Positions 16,009 through 25,244 of a stretch of DNA of 64,000 nt are shown here, in pieces. The stretch spans positions 2,495,303-2,559,302 of the forward strand of contig NZ_OY761553.1 in NCBI RefSeq assembly GCF_963664735.1, read 5' to 3'. Source of the DNA: an uncultured Cohaesibacter sp. Lineage in GTDB: Bacteria > Pseudomonadota > Alphaproteobacteria > Rhizobiales > Cohaesibacteraceae. Within the stretch, counting starts at the first letter, position 1, and each line of letters opens with the position of its first letter. The position numbers and the translations under genes are program-made. The notes under the pieces were generated by a model. It did not search any database. It had not been told where the DNA came from and saw only the letters and a list, made by a program, of their open reading frames with translations.

Positions 16009-18699
16009 TCAAGCGACGTTACTGGTATCTTTTTCGAGGTGATGAGAAAGAAATTTCTCGCGCGGCATTGGTTTGCAGAAGGCATAGCCCTGCAAGAGAT
16101 CGGCCCCCATGACGTGCAGAATTTCAGCATGTTCCATCGTCTCAATGCCTTCAGCCACAACGCCAATACCCAATGTTCGCCCGATATGGATGATTGAGTG
16201 AACAAGTTCGCGCTGATGCTCACTGGTCGTGACCGGGAAAATCAGCTCCCGATCAATCTTCAGACGGTTTGGCAGCAGATGCATTAGGCTCACGATGGAA
16301 GCATAGGCTGTACCGAAGTCGTCGATTTCGATTTCTATGCCCATTTCCCGAAGACGTCGAATATTGGCGGCCACTTGAGGTGCACTGCGGTCGAGGAATG
16401 TCGATTCCACAAGCTCGAAGGTCAGGCAGGAAGGATCGAAATTGAGCGCTTTGAGGCTCGGTATCAATTCCCGATCACTCAGGCGCTTAGCGGAAACATT
16501 GACTGAAACGCGTTCGACCGGGAGCCCCTTTACTGCCCAGTATTTCTTCGTTTCAATCGCATGTTCCATTACCATTGCATCGATCTCGCCGGTTACACCA
16601 AGGCCATCGGCAAGCTCGATAAACATATCAGGATAGACAAGTCCGCGACTAGGGTGCAGCCAGCGCGCCAACGCTTCCACGCCAGCCAGTTTATGGGTCT
16701 TGGCATCATACTGGCCCTGATAGTGTGCGATGAATTCCCGATTTTCTATACCGCGTAACAGATCATCCGCCATGCGGCGCTTTTCAGTGGCATTTTGGAA
16801 CAGCGGCTGGCTGAAGAATGTGAAGCATCCCTTGCCATTCTGTTTGGACTGATAAAGCGCCAAATCCGCGTTCGAACGCAACCGATCCACGTTGCCCTTG
16901 GCATCTGCCCAACTGGAAATACCAATACTGGCGCCCAATCGACAGGTTAAACCCTTGTAAAAGAGCGGCCTGTGCAGACTTTCGATAAATCTTTCGGCAA
17001 TTTCCTGAGGCCTGTTCTTATTGTCCGCGCTTGAGCAAAGGATAACAAACTCATCGCCCCCGACACGTGCGATGAATTCCCCCTCATTGATCAGGGAGCG
17101 CATAATATCCGCCACGCTTTGAAGCATGGCGTCGCCAGCTGCATGGCCGAAGCTATTGTTGATTTCCTTGAAGCCATCAAGGTCGATCTTGAGGAACCAG
17201 GAATTTGAAGGGGCATCAAAGGGCCAAGAAGAACCATCTTCTCCGTTCAGGAACTCATCGATATAGCGGCGATTTGGCAGTCTGGTCAGATAGTCATGCA
17301 GCGCAATGAATTCTATACGCGTCTTTGCTTTGTTTAGCTCAACATAGCGCTGCTCGCTTTCCGTGCGAGCCTGTTTAAGTGCCTCTTCGCGGGCCAGATG
17401 TTCAGATATGTCCCAGTTAACGCCCATGTAAACCTTATGGCCATTATCCTTGACGGAAACAAACGTGACAACTCTTACGGTTTTCCTCTGCCCATCGGGC
17501 AACTTCAAACCATAGTCGGTGCAGTGCTTGCCATTTTTTCCTATTAACCCCGGACCTTCAAGAAACAGGCGCTCCCTGTCTTCAGTGACGATTCGCTCTT
17601 TCCACGAATGATCATTGACGTCAAAATCGGCATCAACGCCGAATATTTCCCGCGTCCGCAGATCCCAAGTATATCTGCATGTTTCGCTGTCATATTCCCA
17701 CACACCAAGCTGCAATGCATCAACAGCTATTTCAAACCGCTTTGAAACACTGAACAATTCCCGTTCGCTCTCTATACGCGCATTCAGATACGCCATACGC
17801 TCACGCGACAGCCTGTTCACAACAGCCATGGGAACAACGATCAGCAGAAAGGCGAGAAATGCAACGGCGCGGATCATCCACGCTATGGATGAAGGAGCAG
17901 TCCACCCACCCTTGGGTACAGCCCTAAGCTCCCAGTGGGCGACCTTGAAATCGAGTGGCACGGTGATTGGATCATATTTGTTGACATCACTCGAGCCCCG
18001 GAAGGGCTTTTGCAACGAGCCGCCAAGGCCGGTGTTATAGAGAGCATAATCAAAACTATTATCGTCGCCTTCCAGACCAGCTCGCTCATAATAGCGTTTC
18101 AAGGCATGGGCAGCGATCACAACACCCCAAAAATAGCGTCCTTTGGCTGGATCATCGACGAAAACCGGGTAGTAAATCAGAATTCCCTCTTCGCCATTCG
18201 CCAAAGTGATCACGTTTGACATGGTCACATGATTGCCAATGCGAGCGCTCTCGATCAAAAAGCGCTGTTTGTCGAACTTTTTAAGGTCCATCCCAAGGGT
18301 TTCAGCGAAAATTTGTTTGGGATAAACCGTTGACACGACAGCATCAGGCGCCAATACGATGCTTGTCATAAATGAATATTTGTGAAAAATCTTCTTGGCG
18401 ACTTCATTGAAATACTGCTCATCCATATCGGGTTTCAAAGACACGGAATTTGCCATGCCGCGACCAGATTCCAGATTGGCAATTAGCGTTCCAACCAATT
18501 GCGCCGCCATATGCGAGGCTTTGTTGGTCAAGTCTGCCTTGGCTTTTTCGATGTAAGCCTTCTCACTTATATCCTCAGCAATCAAAGCAACCGCAAAAAT
18601 TACCAAGGTAGCCAATAGAGAAGGAACGTTGGCGTAATGCCAAACGCGCTTTTTAAACAAAGCCCAAACTCTCAACCGCTTAATTTTTCCCACAGTCAT
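16009..18699 (-). CDS. CHASE-PAS-GGDEF-EAL cyclic-di-GMP enzyme
   Basis: About 896 residues, inner membrane. A first membrane helix (SLLATLVIFAVALIA, about 27-41) and a second near 280-300 flank a periplasmic CHASE-like sensor (PVFVDDPAKGRYFWG). A PAS domain follows (about 320-450), then a GGDEF domain with an intact RVGGDEFVIL site (about 565) but no RxxD inhibitory site (NEGE at that position). The EAL domain starts GVEALARWLHP (about 680) and keeps DDFGTAY, LKIDREL and AEGIET, so both diguanylate cyclase and phosphodiesterase activity look possible. An in-frame TTG lies one codon upstream of the chosen ATG. It stands alone with an AT-rich upstream region; targets are unknown. Confidence 0.9.
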   Translation of the reverse strand: MTVGKIKRLRVWALFKKRVWHYANVPSLLATLVIFAVALIAEDISEKAYIEKAKADLTNKASHMAAQLVGTLIANLESGRGMANSVSLKPDMDEQYFNEVAKKIFHKYSFMTSIVLAPDAVVSTVYPKQIFAETLGMDLKKFDKQRFLIESARIGNHVTMSNVITLANGEEGILIYYPVFVDDPAKGRYFWGVVIAAHALKRYYERAGLEGDDNSFDYALYNTGLGGSLQKPFRGSSDVNKYDPITVPLDFKVAHWELRAVPKGGWTAPSSIAWMIRAVAFLAFLLIVVPMAVVNRLSRERMAYLNARIESERELFSVSKRFEIAVDALQLGVWEYDSETCRYTWDLRTREIFGVDADFDVNDHSWKERIVTEDRERLFLEGPGLIGKNGKHCTDYGLKLPDGQRKTVRVVTFVSVKDNGHKVYMGVNWDISEHLAREEALKQARTESEQRYVELNKAKTRIEFIALHDYLTRLPNRRYIDEFLNGEDGSSWPFDAPSNSWFLKIDLDGFKEINNSFGHAAGDAMLQSVADIMRSLINEGEFIARVGGDEFVILCSSADNKNRPQEIAERFIESLHRPLFYKGLTCRLGASIGISSWADAKGNVDRLRSNADLALYQSKQNGKGCFTFFSQPLFQNATEKRRMADDLLRGIENREFIAHYQGQYDAKTHKLAGVEALARWLHPSRGLVYPDMFIELADGLGVTGEIDAMVMEHAIETKKYWAVKGLPVERVSVNVSAKRLSDRELIPSLKALNFDPSCLTFELVESTFLDRSAPQVAANIRRLREMGIEIEIDDFGTAYASIVSLMHLLPNRLKIDRELIFPVTTSEHQRELVHSIIHIGRTLGIGVVAEGIETMEHAEILHVMGADLLQGYAFCKPMPREKFLSHHLEKDTSNVA

Positions 18700-19217
18700 C
18701 AATTTGTCTGTTCCCGCTTTTCACCATCAGAGTAGAGTAAGTGGCAAAAGTTGAGAAATAGTGAGCAGTAAAATCTATACTTTCCATATACTTACGGTTG
18801 TTATTGTATAGCCGAAACTTTAATTATTTATTCATCACGAAGGCGTTTCAAGACGTCAATTTTGAGAAAGACTACCTTAATTTTCTCTAAAATAACCACT
18901 CTGCATAATCAAAGTTGTAAAATTTCAATTATGGATTGCTGAAAAATAATTTGGGATAACATGCCTAAACTTCCAAACTTTCTTCCTAATTATATTTAAC
19001 AATGAATTAGCCAGCCCCAATTATCCCGTTCTGGTTTAGTTATTGCAAAAAACACCCAGCCACCAAATGGTTTGTCTTGATAAATATAAGTAACAATGAA
19101 AGCTAGCCAAATTGCTCAGAAATAAAAACCCAGAACAGCTTCATTCGGCTTATAACACTCGCCTCTTCATGCTAGATTACTCGACTATATTTCAGTCTTG
19201 TTTCGGGGGAGGACAAA
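18700..19217. other. long AT-rich intergenic region
   Basis: A 518-base region, clearly more AT-rich than the flanking genes, between the minus-strand c-di-GMP gene and a plus-strand secreted-protein gene. It must contain both promoters, and GGGGGAGG lies just before the downstream gene. No ORF of convincing coding quality, hairpin or RNA gene is recognised; an undetected small RNA cannot be ruled out. Confidence 0.5.
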
Positions 19218-19658
19218 ATGAGATATTTGCTTGAAGCGAATTGGTTTGGATACAAGAGCTTTGCCATTCTGTCTTTTGTCATGGCATTTGTTGGTTTCAG
19301 CAGCACTACTCCTGCCTTTGCAGACAGTTGCTGGTGGCACAACGGCTCCTTGATGCGGCTTGTCGCTCAGGGCAACAGCCGTTGGTTTTATTATGAGCAC
19401 CCACGCGCAGGCTTGGCTGTTGAGCCCGGTACATTGCTGTTCAATGGCACAAAGCAAGGCAATTGGTATAGCGGGACTGCGCGCGTCTTTTCAAAATACT
19501 GCCCGGGCACACCGATGGAATATTATGTCGAAGGACCGGTTGCCGCCGATCAGCTACGTGTAACGGTTCAAGGCAGCAGAGAAATTCACCGGCGCTGCGC
19601 GCCAACTGGGCGTTGGACCACAGACACTCTGGTCTTTACCTATGCCCAGCGCTGCTAG
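19218..19658 (+). CDS. secreted cysteine-containing protein of unknown function
   Basis: A 146-residue protein with a long signal peptide (FAILSFVMAFVGFSSTTPAFA, cleaved after about residue 35). The mature domain begins DSCWWHNGSLMRLV and contains YYEHPRAGL, GTLLFNGTKQGNWYSGTA and a final DTLVFTYAQRC. Four cysteines (SCWW, KYCPG, RRCAP, QRC) suggest two disulfides. I recall similar small secreted proteins in other Hyphomicrobiales as uncharacterised; I give no function. GGGGGAGG lies upstream of the ATG. A bidirectional hairpin separates it from the converging pheA. Confidence 0.7.
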   Translation: MRYLLEANWFGYKSFAILSFVMAFVGFSSTTPAFADSCWWHNGSLMRLVAQGNSRWFYYEHPRAGLAVEPGTLLFNGTKQGNWYSGTARVFSKYCPGTPMEYYVEGPVAADQLRVTVQGSREIHRRCAPTGRWTTDTLVFTYAQRC

Positions 19659-19736
19659 TCGGCAAGAGCCAGCACAATTGTCTGGCTCAAGGCAGGAAAC
19701 GGGCATGTCAGGTCCGGCTAGAAAGGCAAATATCAA

Positions 19737-19775
19737 AAAAGCCAGAGCGGTCAGGGTCTGGCTTTCATGATCTTT
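19737..19775. terminator. hairpin terminator between the secreted-protein gene and pheA
   Basis: AGCCAGA and TCTGGCT form the stem of a hairpin at about 19740-19764, preceded by a run of A (a T run when read on the minus strand) and followed on the plus strand by TCATGATCTTTTT. It could serve both converging genes. A second, shorter GCCAG/CTGGC hairpin lies at about 19670-19687. Confidence 0.6.
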
Positions 19776-19824
19776 TTATGGCTTTGGGTTGCCCGGCACC
19801 CTGTCGGGGCTTACCCTATCTCTT

Positions 19825-20712
19825 TCATACGTCCGGGCTAGGACGCAATTCCCTGTTGGCCTCTGGCTCGTGGTTTCTCTTGCGATATTCGTGCGCAGGA
19901 TAGATGCCAAGGATTTTCAGTTCAGCAGAGAAGAAGCGCAACTCTTCAAGAGCCAAACGCACGTTCAAATCGTCCGGATGGCCTTCGATGTCCGCATAAA
20001 ACTGGGTTGCAAAAAACTTACCGCCTGTTTGGTAGCTTTCCAGTTTGGTCATGTTCACATTGTTGGTCGCAAAGCCGCCGAGCGCCTTGTACAAAGCAGC
20101 TGGCACGTTGCGCACGCGGAAAATGAAGGTCGTGACAACGAGCTCATTGCTCTGGTCGGCACGGATCGGGTATTTCGACAGGATGATAAAGCGCGTCGTA
20201 TTGTGATCTTCATCTTCAATATCAGCTTTCAGCACATCCAGATCATAGATCTCGGCGGCCAATTCCGATGCGATTGCCGCTTTGGTCTTGTCGCCCTGAT
20301 TGGCAATCTGGTGCGCAGAGCCAGCCGTATCTGCCCCCACGATCGCCTGAAGCTTGCGGTCGCGAATGATCTTTCGGCATTGCCCCAGTGCCATGACATG
20401 GCTCTGAACGGATTTGATATCTTCAAGCTTAGCGCCACGCAAACCCAGAAGCTGGTGGTGGATCGGCAGGAAATATTCGCCGATGATATAGAGATCAGAG
20501 GTCGGCATCAGGTGATGGATATCAGCCACGCGGCCTGCCACCGAATTCTCGATCGGGATCATGGCCAGATCGGCTAGATCGTTCTGAACGGCATTAAAGC
20601 AATCCTCAAAGGTTGCCATTGGAACCGCCTCAGCATCCGGAAATACATTGTTGCAGGCGGTGTGCGAGTTGGCACCAGGTTCCCCCTGAAAAACAACTTT
20701 TTTGGCGATCAT
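19825..20712 (-). CDS. pheA: prephenate dehydratase
   Basis: A 295-residue enzyme converting prephenate to phenylpyruvate in phenylalanine synthesis, of the monofunctional type without a chorismate mutase domain. The start KVVFQGEPGANSHTACNNVF and the block IPIENSVAGRVADIHHLM are diagnostic of the catalytic PBP-like domain; the conserved threonine region reads EDHNTTRFIIL (about residue 168). A C-terminal ACT domain (TFIFRVRNVPAALYKALGGF, about 190-275, with KLESYQTGG) is present and should mediate feedback inhibition by phenylalanine. AAGGAG lies six bases before the ATG. kdsB lies 64 bases upstream on the same strand; the pair is often adjacent in Hyphomicrobiales. Confidence 0.95.
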   Translation of the reverse strand: MIAKKVVFQGEPGANSHTACNNVFPDAEAVPMATFEDCFNAVQNDLADLAMIPIENSVAGRVADIHHLMPTSDLYIIGEYFLPIHHQLLGLRGAKLEDIKSVQSHVMALGQCRKIIRDRKLQAIVGADTAGSAHQIANQGDKTKAAIASELAAEIYDLDVLKADIEDEDHNTTRFIILSKYPIRADQSNELVVTTFIFRVRNVPAALYKALGGFATNNVNMTKLESYQTGGKFFATQFYADIEGHPDDLNVRLALEELRFFSAELKILGIYPAHEYRKRNHEPEANRELRPSPDV

Positions 20713-20776
20713 AATAGCTCCTTACCGGACACCCCCGTGCCCCTTCTGCCAATTTATGTGAAACTTTCCGCCTGCT

Positions 20777-21532
20777 TTACGCTCTGGCAGACAATATGTC
20801 ACGCGCCTTTTGCAAATCCTCTGCGGTATCGACACCAAGAGGGATATCGTCAACGAGAGCAACATCTATACGCATTCCTGCTTCTATTGCCCGCAGCTGC
20901 TCCAGCTTTTCTCTCTGCTCCAAGGCAGAAACCGGCATCGCAATGAATTTCTCAAGAGCGGAGCGCCGGTAGGCATAAATGCCGATATGGTGATAAAGAG
21001 GCCCCTCCCCGTAAGGCGCGGTGGCACGCGTGAAATAGAGCGCGCGCATGTATTCCTTGTTAAGTGGCGTAGCAACGATCTTGACCACATTCGGATTGGT
21101 CTTCTCTGCTTCGTTGCGAATTTCCACGGCAAGAGTTGCAATATCCGTTTGAGGATTCTCAAGCGGTTTGAAGCAGCGGCGGATTGCAGCAGGATCAATC
21201 GTGGGCAGATCACCCTGCACGTTGATCACCACGTCATAGACCCCGTTGGGATCGTAATGCTCCAGCGCCTCGGAAATCCGATCTGAACCGCTGGGATGAT
21301 CAGGCCGCGTCACCACCGCATCGCCCCCCACCTTGCGAATGGCTTCGGCAATATCATGACCATCTGCAGCAACCAGGACCGGACCGATGTCGGCCTCCAT
21401 GGCGCGGCGCCAAACCTGGGTTATCATCGGTTCGCCGGCAATATCCAGAAGAGGCTTGCCGGGAAGCCTTGATGAAGCCATGCGCGCCGGGATGAGAATG
21501 ATGGGCTTTGGTGCCATCTGGTTGGCAGGCAT
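20777..21532 (-). CDS. kdsB: 3-deoxy-manno-octulosonate cytidylyltransferase
   Basis: A 251-residue enzyme that activates Kdo as CMP-Kdo for lipopolysaccharide inner core synthesis. The nucleotidyltransferase start [20 protein letters not shown], the region [16 protein letters not shown], the metal-binding [11 protein letters not shown] and the [16 protein letters not shown] block near residue 185 are all typical. GGGGGA precedes the ATG at 21532. The gene is followed by pheA on the same strand and is divergent from the cytochrome c gene, an arrangement familiar from Brucella and relatives. Confidence 0.96.
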   Translation of the reverse strand: MPANQMAPKPIILIPARMASSRLPGKPLLDIAGEPMITQVWRRAMEADIGPVLVAADGHDIAEAIRKVGGDAVVTRPDHPSGSDRISEALEHYDPNGVYDVVINVQGDLPTIDPAAIRRCFKPLENPQTDIATLAVEIRNEAEKTNPNVVKIVATPLNKEYMRALYFTRATAPYGEGPLYHHIGIYAYRRSALEKFIAMPVSALEQREKLEQLRAIEAGMRIDVALVDDIPLGVDTAEDLQKARDILSARA

Positions 21533-21719
21533 AGGTAATCCCCCTTATATTGTTGAAAAGGGCTCGGTCTATGGCGAAAGTCGAGCAATGTTAGCCGCTA
21601 TTCCTATGGACATTTATCAGGAAAAGCTAGTAGTTTCCGCTAGGAGAACTACCGAATGAACCTTAGGACCAACCTTGGGAATATCCGAATTGTCCTTCAA
21701 AGACCGGGAGCAAGGACCA

Positions 21720-22241
21720 ATGAACTTTTTTGAATTCAACAAAATAGCCGGTGCTATTTTGATGGCCCTTATATTTGTCATGGTAACAGGGATGGCGACT
21801 GGCTATATCTTCAATGATGAAGCTCCCGCTCAACCGGGCTATGTCATTGAGGTTGCTGATGCATCTGGCGCTAACACAGCCAAGGAAGCAGAACCAGAAG
21901 TAGATTTTGCCACTCTTCTTGCCAATGCCGACGCCGACAAGGGCGCACGCGTTGCCAAAAAATGTGTTGCTTGTCACACGTTTGAAGCAGATGGCGGCAA
22001 TAAAACCGGACCGAATCTGCACGGTGTTGTTGATCGTGCCGTTGCGTCCGTGGCGGACTTCAAATATTCCGATGCCATGCATAGCTTTGGAGAGGGCAAA
22101 AGCTGGGATCCGGAGACTCTGAGCACCTATCTGACAAAACCGAAAGATCTGGTGCCAGGCACTGCCATGGCTTTTGCGGGGCTGAAGAAAGCAGAAGACC
22201 GCGCCAATCTGATCGGCTATATCAAGAGCCTATCAGAGTAA
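21720..22241 (+). CDS. membrane-anchored c-type cytochrome (CycM-like)
   Basis: A 173-residue cytochrome c. The N-terminal segment GAILMALIFVMVTGMATGYIF (about residues 10-30) is an uncleaved signal anchor; an Ala/Glu-rich linker follows; the class I haem domain has KKCVACHTF (haem-binding CxxCH, about 82) , GPNLHGVV and the distal methionine in PGTAMAFAGLK (about 150). The start ATG 21720 is chosen over an upstream in-frame codon because AAGGA lies five bases before it. CycM-type cytochromes carry electrons between the bc1 complex and cytochrome c oxidase. Position next to divergent kdsB matches the gene order in related alphaproteobacteria. A terminator follows. Confidence 0.9.
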   Translation: MNFFEFNKIAGAILMALIFVMVTGMATGYIFNDEAPAQPGYVIEVADASGANTAKEAEPEVDFATLLANADADKGARVAKKCVACHTFEADGGNKTGPNLHGVVDRAVASVADFKYSDAMHSFGEGKSWDPETLSTYLTKPKDLVPGTAMAFAGLKKAEDRANLIGYIKSLSE

Positions 22242-22288
22242 GGCATTGCTTAATAATTCCGACAAGACCACAATCTTGTTCAAGACAA

Positions 22289-22316
22289 GGGCCGGATAAC
22301 TCCGGCCTTTTTATTT
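22289..22316 (+). terminator. Rho-independent terminator after the cytochrome c gene
   Basis: GGCCGGA and TCCGGCC form a stem around a short loop, followed by TTTTTATTTG. It lies about 50 bases past the stop codon and precedes the promoter region of pncA. Confidence 0.85.
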
Positions 22317-22447
22317 GTGCTTTTCCCGCTTTTTTGATCTTTCTTGCATTTCTTTTTCGGCTCCATCTAGCGCAAAAGGCTCATCTTTGATTTATTAGCT
22401 GCGAATTTATACCAGCCCCGGCATAAAATACTGGAAAGGCGCCATCT

Positions 22448-23062
22448 ATGGCACGCTCGAACCATAACGCCATAATCATCATTGATGTTCAGAATGATTT
22501 CTGCCCCGGAGGCGCACTTGCAGTCCCTCAAGGAGATGAAATTATCTCCAAGATCAACCTGATGCAGAAATCCTTCAGCAATATCATCCTGACGCAAGAC
22601 TGGCACCCGGCCAATCACAGCTCTTTTACCAGCTCCCATGAAGGCAAGGCCGCCTATGACATGGTGCAGATGCCCTACGGTGATCAGGTTCTATGGCCGG
22701 ATCACTGCGTGCAAGGGTCTGATGGCGCAGCTTTTCACAAGCTTCTCGACACAGATCGAGCCAGCTTGATCGTCCGGAAGGGTTCCAACCCTCTTGTCGA
22801 CAGCTATTCGGCCTTTTTTGAAAATGATCATCACACAACGACCGGTCTTGAAGGCTATTTGCGCGACAAGGGGATCGTTTCCCTACTATTTGTAGGACTT
22901 GCGACCGACTTTTGCGTGCGCTATTCCGCTGTTGATGCCGCCAAACTCGGGTTTGATGTTTCCGTGGATCTTTCCGCCTGTCGCGCAATAGATCTCAATG
23001 GTTCGCTCAAAGAAGCTCTCGAAGAAATGCGCGCGCAAAACATTCACATCATCGAAGCGTAG
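22448..23062 (+). CDS. pncA: nicotinamidase
   Basis: A 204-residue isochorismatase-fold amidase converting nicotinamide to nicotinate in NAD salvage. The start AIIIIDVQNDFCPGGALAVP carries the catalytic aspartate. Metal ligands lie in TQDWHPANHSSF (about residues 52-63); the catalytic lysine region follows at about 110 (VRKGSNPLVDSYSAFF); the nucleophile is the cysteine in GLATDFCVRYSAVDA (about 159). pncB, which uses the product, is the next gene, 95 bases on, so the two form a functional nicotinamide-to-nicotinate-mononucleotide salvage unit. An imperfect ACGGC/GCCGT repeat lies between them. Confidence 0.95.
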   Translation: MARSNHNAIIIIDVQNDFCPGGALAVPQGDEIISKINLMQKSFSNIILTQDWHPANHSSFTSSHEGKAAYDMVQMPYGDQVLWPDHCVQGSDGAAFHKLLDTDRASLIVRKGSNPLVDSYSAFFENDHHTTTGLEGYLRDKGIVSLLFVGLATDFCVRYSAVDAAKLGFDVSVDLSACRAIDLNGSLKEALEEMRAQNIHIIEA

Positions 23063-23157
23063 TCCTTTTAAACCGGGGAATACGGCTTTCAGATGCCGTT
23101 AAGACGAGCCTCTCGTTTGCGACTTTCTTAAAGGCCTTTCTTAATTCAGGACAAATA

Positions 23158-24453
23158 ATGACCATCGATCTTGCATCTCGCGTTTATAGTCACCGCTGGA
23201 AAATCGATCCAATCGTTCGCTCTCTCATTGATACCGATTTCTACAAGCTTCTGATGGCCCAGTCGGTTTTTCATAACAAACCCGACGTGAATGTTGAGTT
23301 CAGCCTGATCAATCGCTCAAAGCACATCCCTCTGGCAGATTTGATCGATGAAAATGAACTGCGTGCCCAACTTGATTACATTCGCGGACTGAAGCTCTCC
23401 CGTGGTGAAAGCACCTGGCTGCGCGGTAACATGTTCTATGGCAAGCGCTCCATGTTTCACCCCGATTTCATGGAGTGGTTCGAAAATCTGTCCCTTCCTC
23501 CCTATCATCTGGAGCGCGTCGGCAACCAGTATGAGCTGACCTTCAAGGGCTCCTGGCCGGAGGTGATGCTTTGGGAAATTCCTGCACTCTCGGTTATCAT
23601 GGAGCTGCGTTCACGGGCCATTCTGCATAAGATGAAGCGCTTCGAATTGCAGATCCTTTATGCGCGCGCCATGACGAGGCTATGGGAAAAAGTCGCCAAG
23701 CTTCGCGCGATTGGCGATGTAAAGATTGCTGATTTCGGTACGCGGCGACGCCATTCCTTCCTCTGGCAGGACTGGTGTGTGCAGGCCATGCAGGAAGGGC
23801 TTGGAGATAATTTCACCGGCACTTCGAACTGCCTGATTGCCATGCGCCGTGAAATGGAAGCCATCGGCACCAATGCCCATGAGCTGCCCATGGTCTATTC
23901 TGCGCTCGCTGAAAATGACGAAGATCTGGCCTATGCGCCCTATCGGGTTCTGGAAGACTGGCAGCGCGAACATGATGGCAACCTGCGCATTATCCTGCCC
24001 GATACCTATGGCACCAAAGGATTTCTGGAGCGCGCGCCAGACTGGCTCACCGGCTGGACCGGCATTCGCGTGGACAGTGGGCGCCCGGAAGAAGCTGCCG
24101 AAACCGCCATTCAGTGGTGGAAAGACCGCGGGGAAGATCCTCGCAAGAAACTGATCATTTTTTCAGATGGTCTGGACGTGGATCAGATTGGCGAGCTTTA
24201 CAGCAAATTCCATGATCGCGTTCGGGTTTCCTTCGGCTGGGGCACACTTCTGACCAATGATTTCAGGGGGTTGGTTCCTGAAGACGCGCTTTCACCATTT
24301 TCGCTCGTGTGCAAGGCTGTTTCCGCCAATGGTCATCCGACCGTGAAGCTCTCGGACAATCCGAACAAGGCAATGGGGCCAACAGACGAGATCGCCCGCT
24401 ACAAGCGCGTGTTCAAGGTCGGTGAGCAGGAAGCTATGGACGTTATTGTCTGA
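23158..24453 (+). CDS. pncB: nicotinate phosphoribosyltransferase
   Basis: A 431-residue enzyme that joins nicotinate to PRPP, with ATP hydrolysis, giving nicotinate mononucleotide. Typical blocks are LIDTDFYKLLMAQSVF (about residue 22), FGTRRRHSFLWQDW (about 195; the histidine there is the phosphorylated residue in homologs), FTGTSNCLIAM (about 220), RVDSGRPEEAAE (about 305) and FGWGTLLTNDF (about 360). AGGAC lies before the ATG. It follows pncA and is followed after 43 bases by a YbaK-type gene, so all three may be co-transcribed. Confidence 0.96.
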   Translation: MTIDLASRVYSHRWKIDPIVRSLIDTDFYKLLMAQSVFHNKPDVNVEFSLINRSKHIPLADLIDENELRAQLDYIRGLKLSRGESTWLRGNMFYGKRSMFHPDFMEWFENLSLPPYHLERVGNQYELTFKGSWPEVMLWEIPALSVIMELRSRAILHKMKRFELQILYARAMTRLWEKVAKLRAIGDVKIADFGTRRRHSFLWQDWCVQAMQEGLGDNFTGTSNCLIAMRREMEAIGTNAHELPMVYSALAENDEDLAYAPYRVLEDWQREHDGNLRIILPDTYGTKGFLERAPDWLTGWTGIRVDSGRPEEAAETAIQWWKDRGEDPRKKLIIFSDGLDVDQIGELYSKFHDRVRVSFGWGTLLTNDFRGLVPEDALSPFSLVCKAVSANGHPTVKLSDNPNKAMGPTDEIARYKRVFKVGEQEAMDVIV

Positions 24454-24495
24454 ATTGCCTGATTTTTAAAACCGTATTTTAGTGAGAATTTATAG

Positions 24496-24972
24496 ATGGC
24501 CAGCAAGAAAAGCTCGAAAGTCCGTGTTCAGGAAGCGATTGATGCCCTTGGTATAGACAGCCAGGTGGTCACCATGCCCGACACCACAAGAACCGCTGAA
24601 GACGCAGCGGCAGCCTGCGGCTGCGCCGTGGCCCAGATCGTCAAGAGCCTCATTTTCGAACGTCACGACAACCAACAGCTGGTGCTTTTGCTCATAGCGG
24701 GCAACAACAGGGCTGATATGGACCTTGCGGCAAAGGTGATCGGCTCCACGCTGGATCGGGCAGACCCGAAGAAAGTGCGTTCTGAAACCGGCTTTGCGAT
24801 CGGCGGCGTTGCTCCCATCGGACATCTTTGCGAAATGGAAGTCTATATGGATCCTGACTTGCTGACCTTCGAGACGGTTTGGGCGGCAGCGGGTGCTCCG
24901 AATGCTGTTTTCAAGGTTGCTCCGGATGAGCTCAAACAGGCGACCGGTGCCAAGCTCCTCAGCGAAGCGTAA
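24496..24972 (+). CDS. YbaK/ProX-type aminoacyl-tRNA deacylase family protein
   Basis: A 158-residue single-domain protein related to the editing domain of prolyl-tRNA synthetase. The family pattern is clear: an N-terminal RVQEAIDALG helix, ACGCAVAQIVKSLIF with the conserved lysine (about residue 47), then VRSETGFAIGGVAPIGH (about 97-113) with the signature GGVxPxGH, and MDPDLL near 120. Members hydrolyse mischarged aminoacyl-tRNAs in trans; which tRNA is not clear from sequence. It follows pncB closely, which is probably a transcriptional rather than functional link. Confidence 0.88.
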   Translation: MASKKSSKVRVQEAIDALGIDSQVVTMPDTTRTAEDAAAACGCAVAQIVKSLIFERHDNQQLVLLLIAGNNRADMDLAAKVIGSTLDRADPKKVRSETGFAIGGVAPIGHLCEMEVYMDPDLLTFETVWAAAGAPNAVFKVAPDELKQATGAKLLSEA

Positions 24973-25116
24973 ACAGGCTTTTTCCCGGCATCATTACGAA
25001 TAATTCATCCGAATTGGCAAAGACTGCCACAATCCGGTCCAATTGCTTTTGAACTATTCGATCATTTGTTGCAATCTTTTGTTTTTGCGGGTGTTTGCCT
25101 GAAATTGCGGCTATTC

Positions 25117-25141
25117 CACCATAGCCAGCTTTGCTATGGTG
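25117..25141. repeat. perfect 9-bp hairpin upstream of yejA
   Basis: CACCATAGC (25117-25125) and GCTATGGTG (25133-25141) form a perfect stem with a seven-base loop. It lies 103 bases before the yejA start and 144 after the YbaK gene. There is no T run, so it is either an untypical terminator, an operator, or a structure in the yejA leader. Confidence 0.5.
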
Positions 25142-25244
25142 CCCCTCAAGCATTATTGCAACCGAACAAAGACATGTCTTCAGAGCGTTACCCATCGCGA
25201 TAAGGTGTCACGGTTTCTGAAAGAAATGCCAGAGGAGAAAAAGT

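Noticed and set aside
15940..16197. 85-codon plus-strand open frame
   Set aside because: Mostly antisense to the 3-prime end of the c-di-GMP gene; no recognisable domain.
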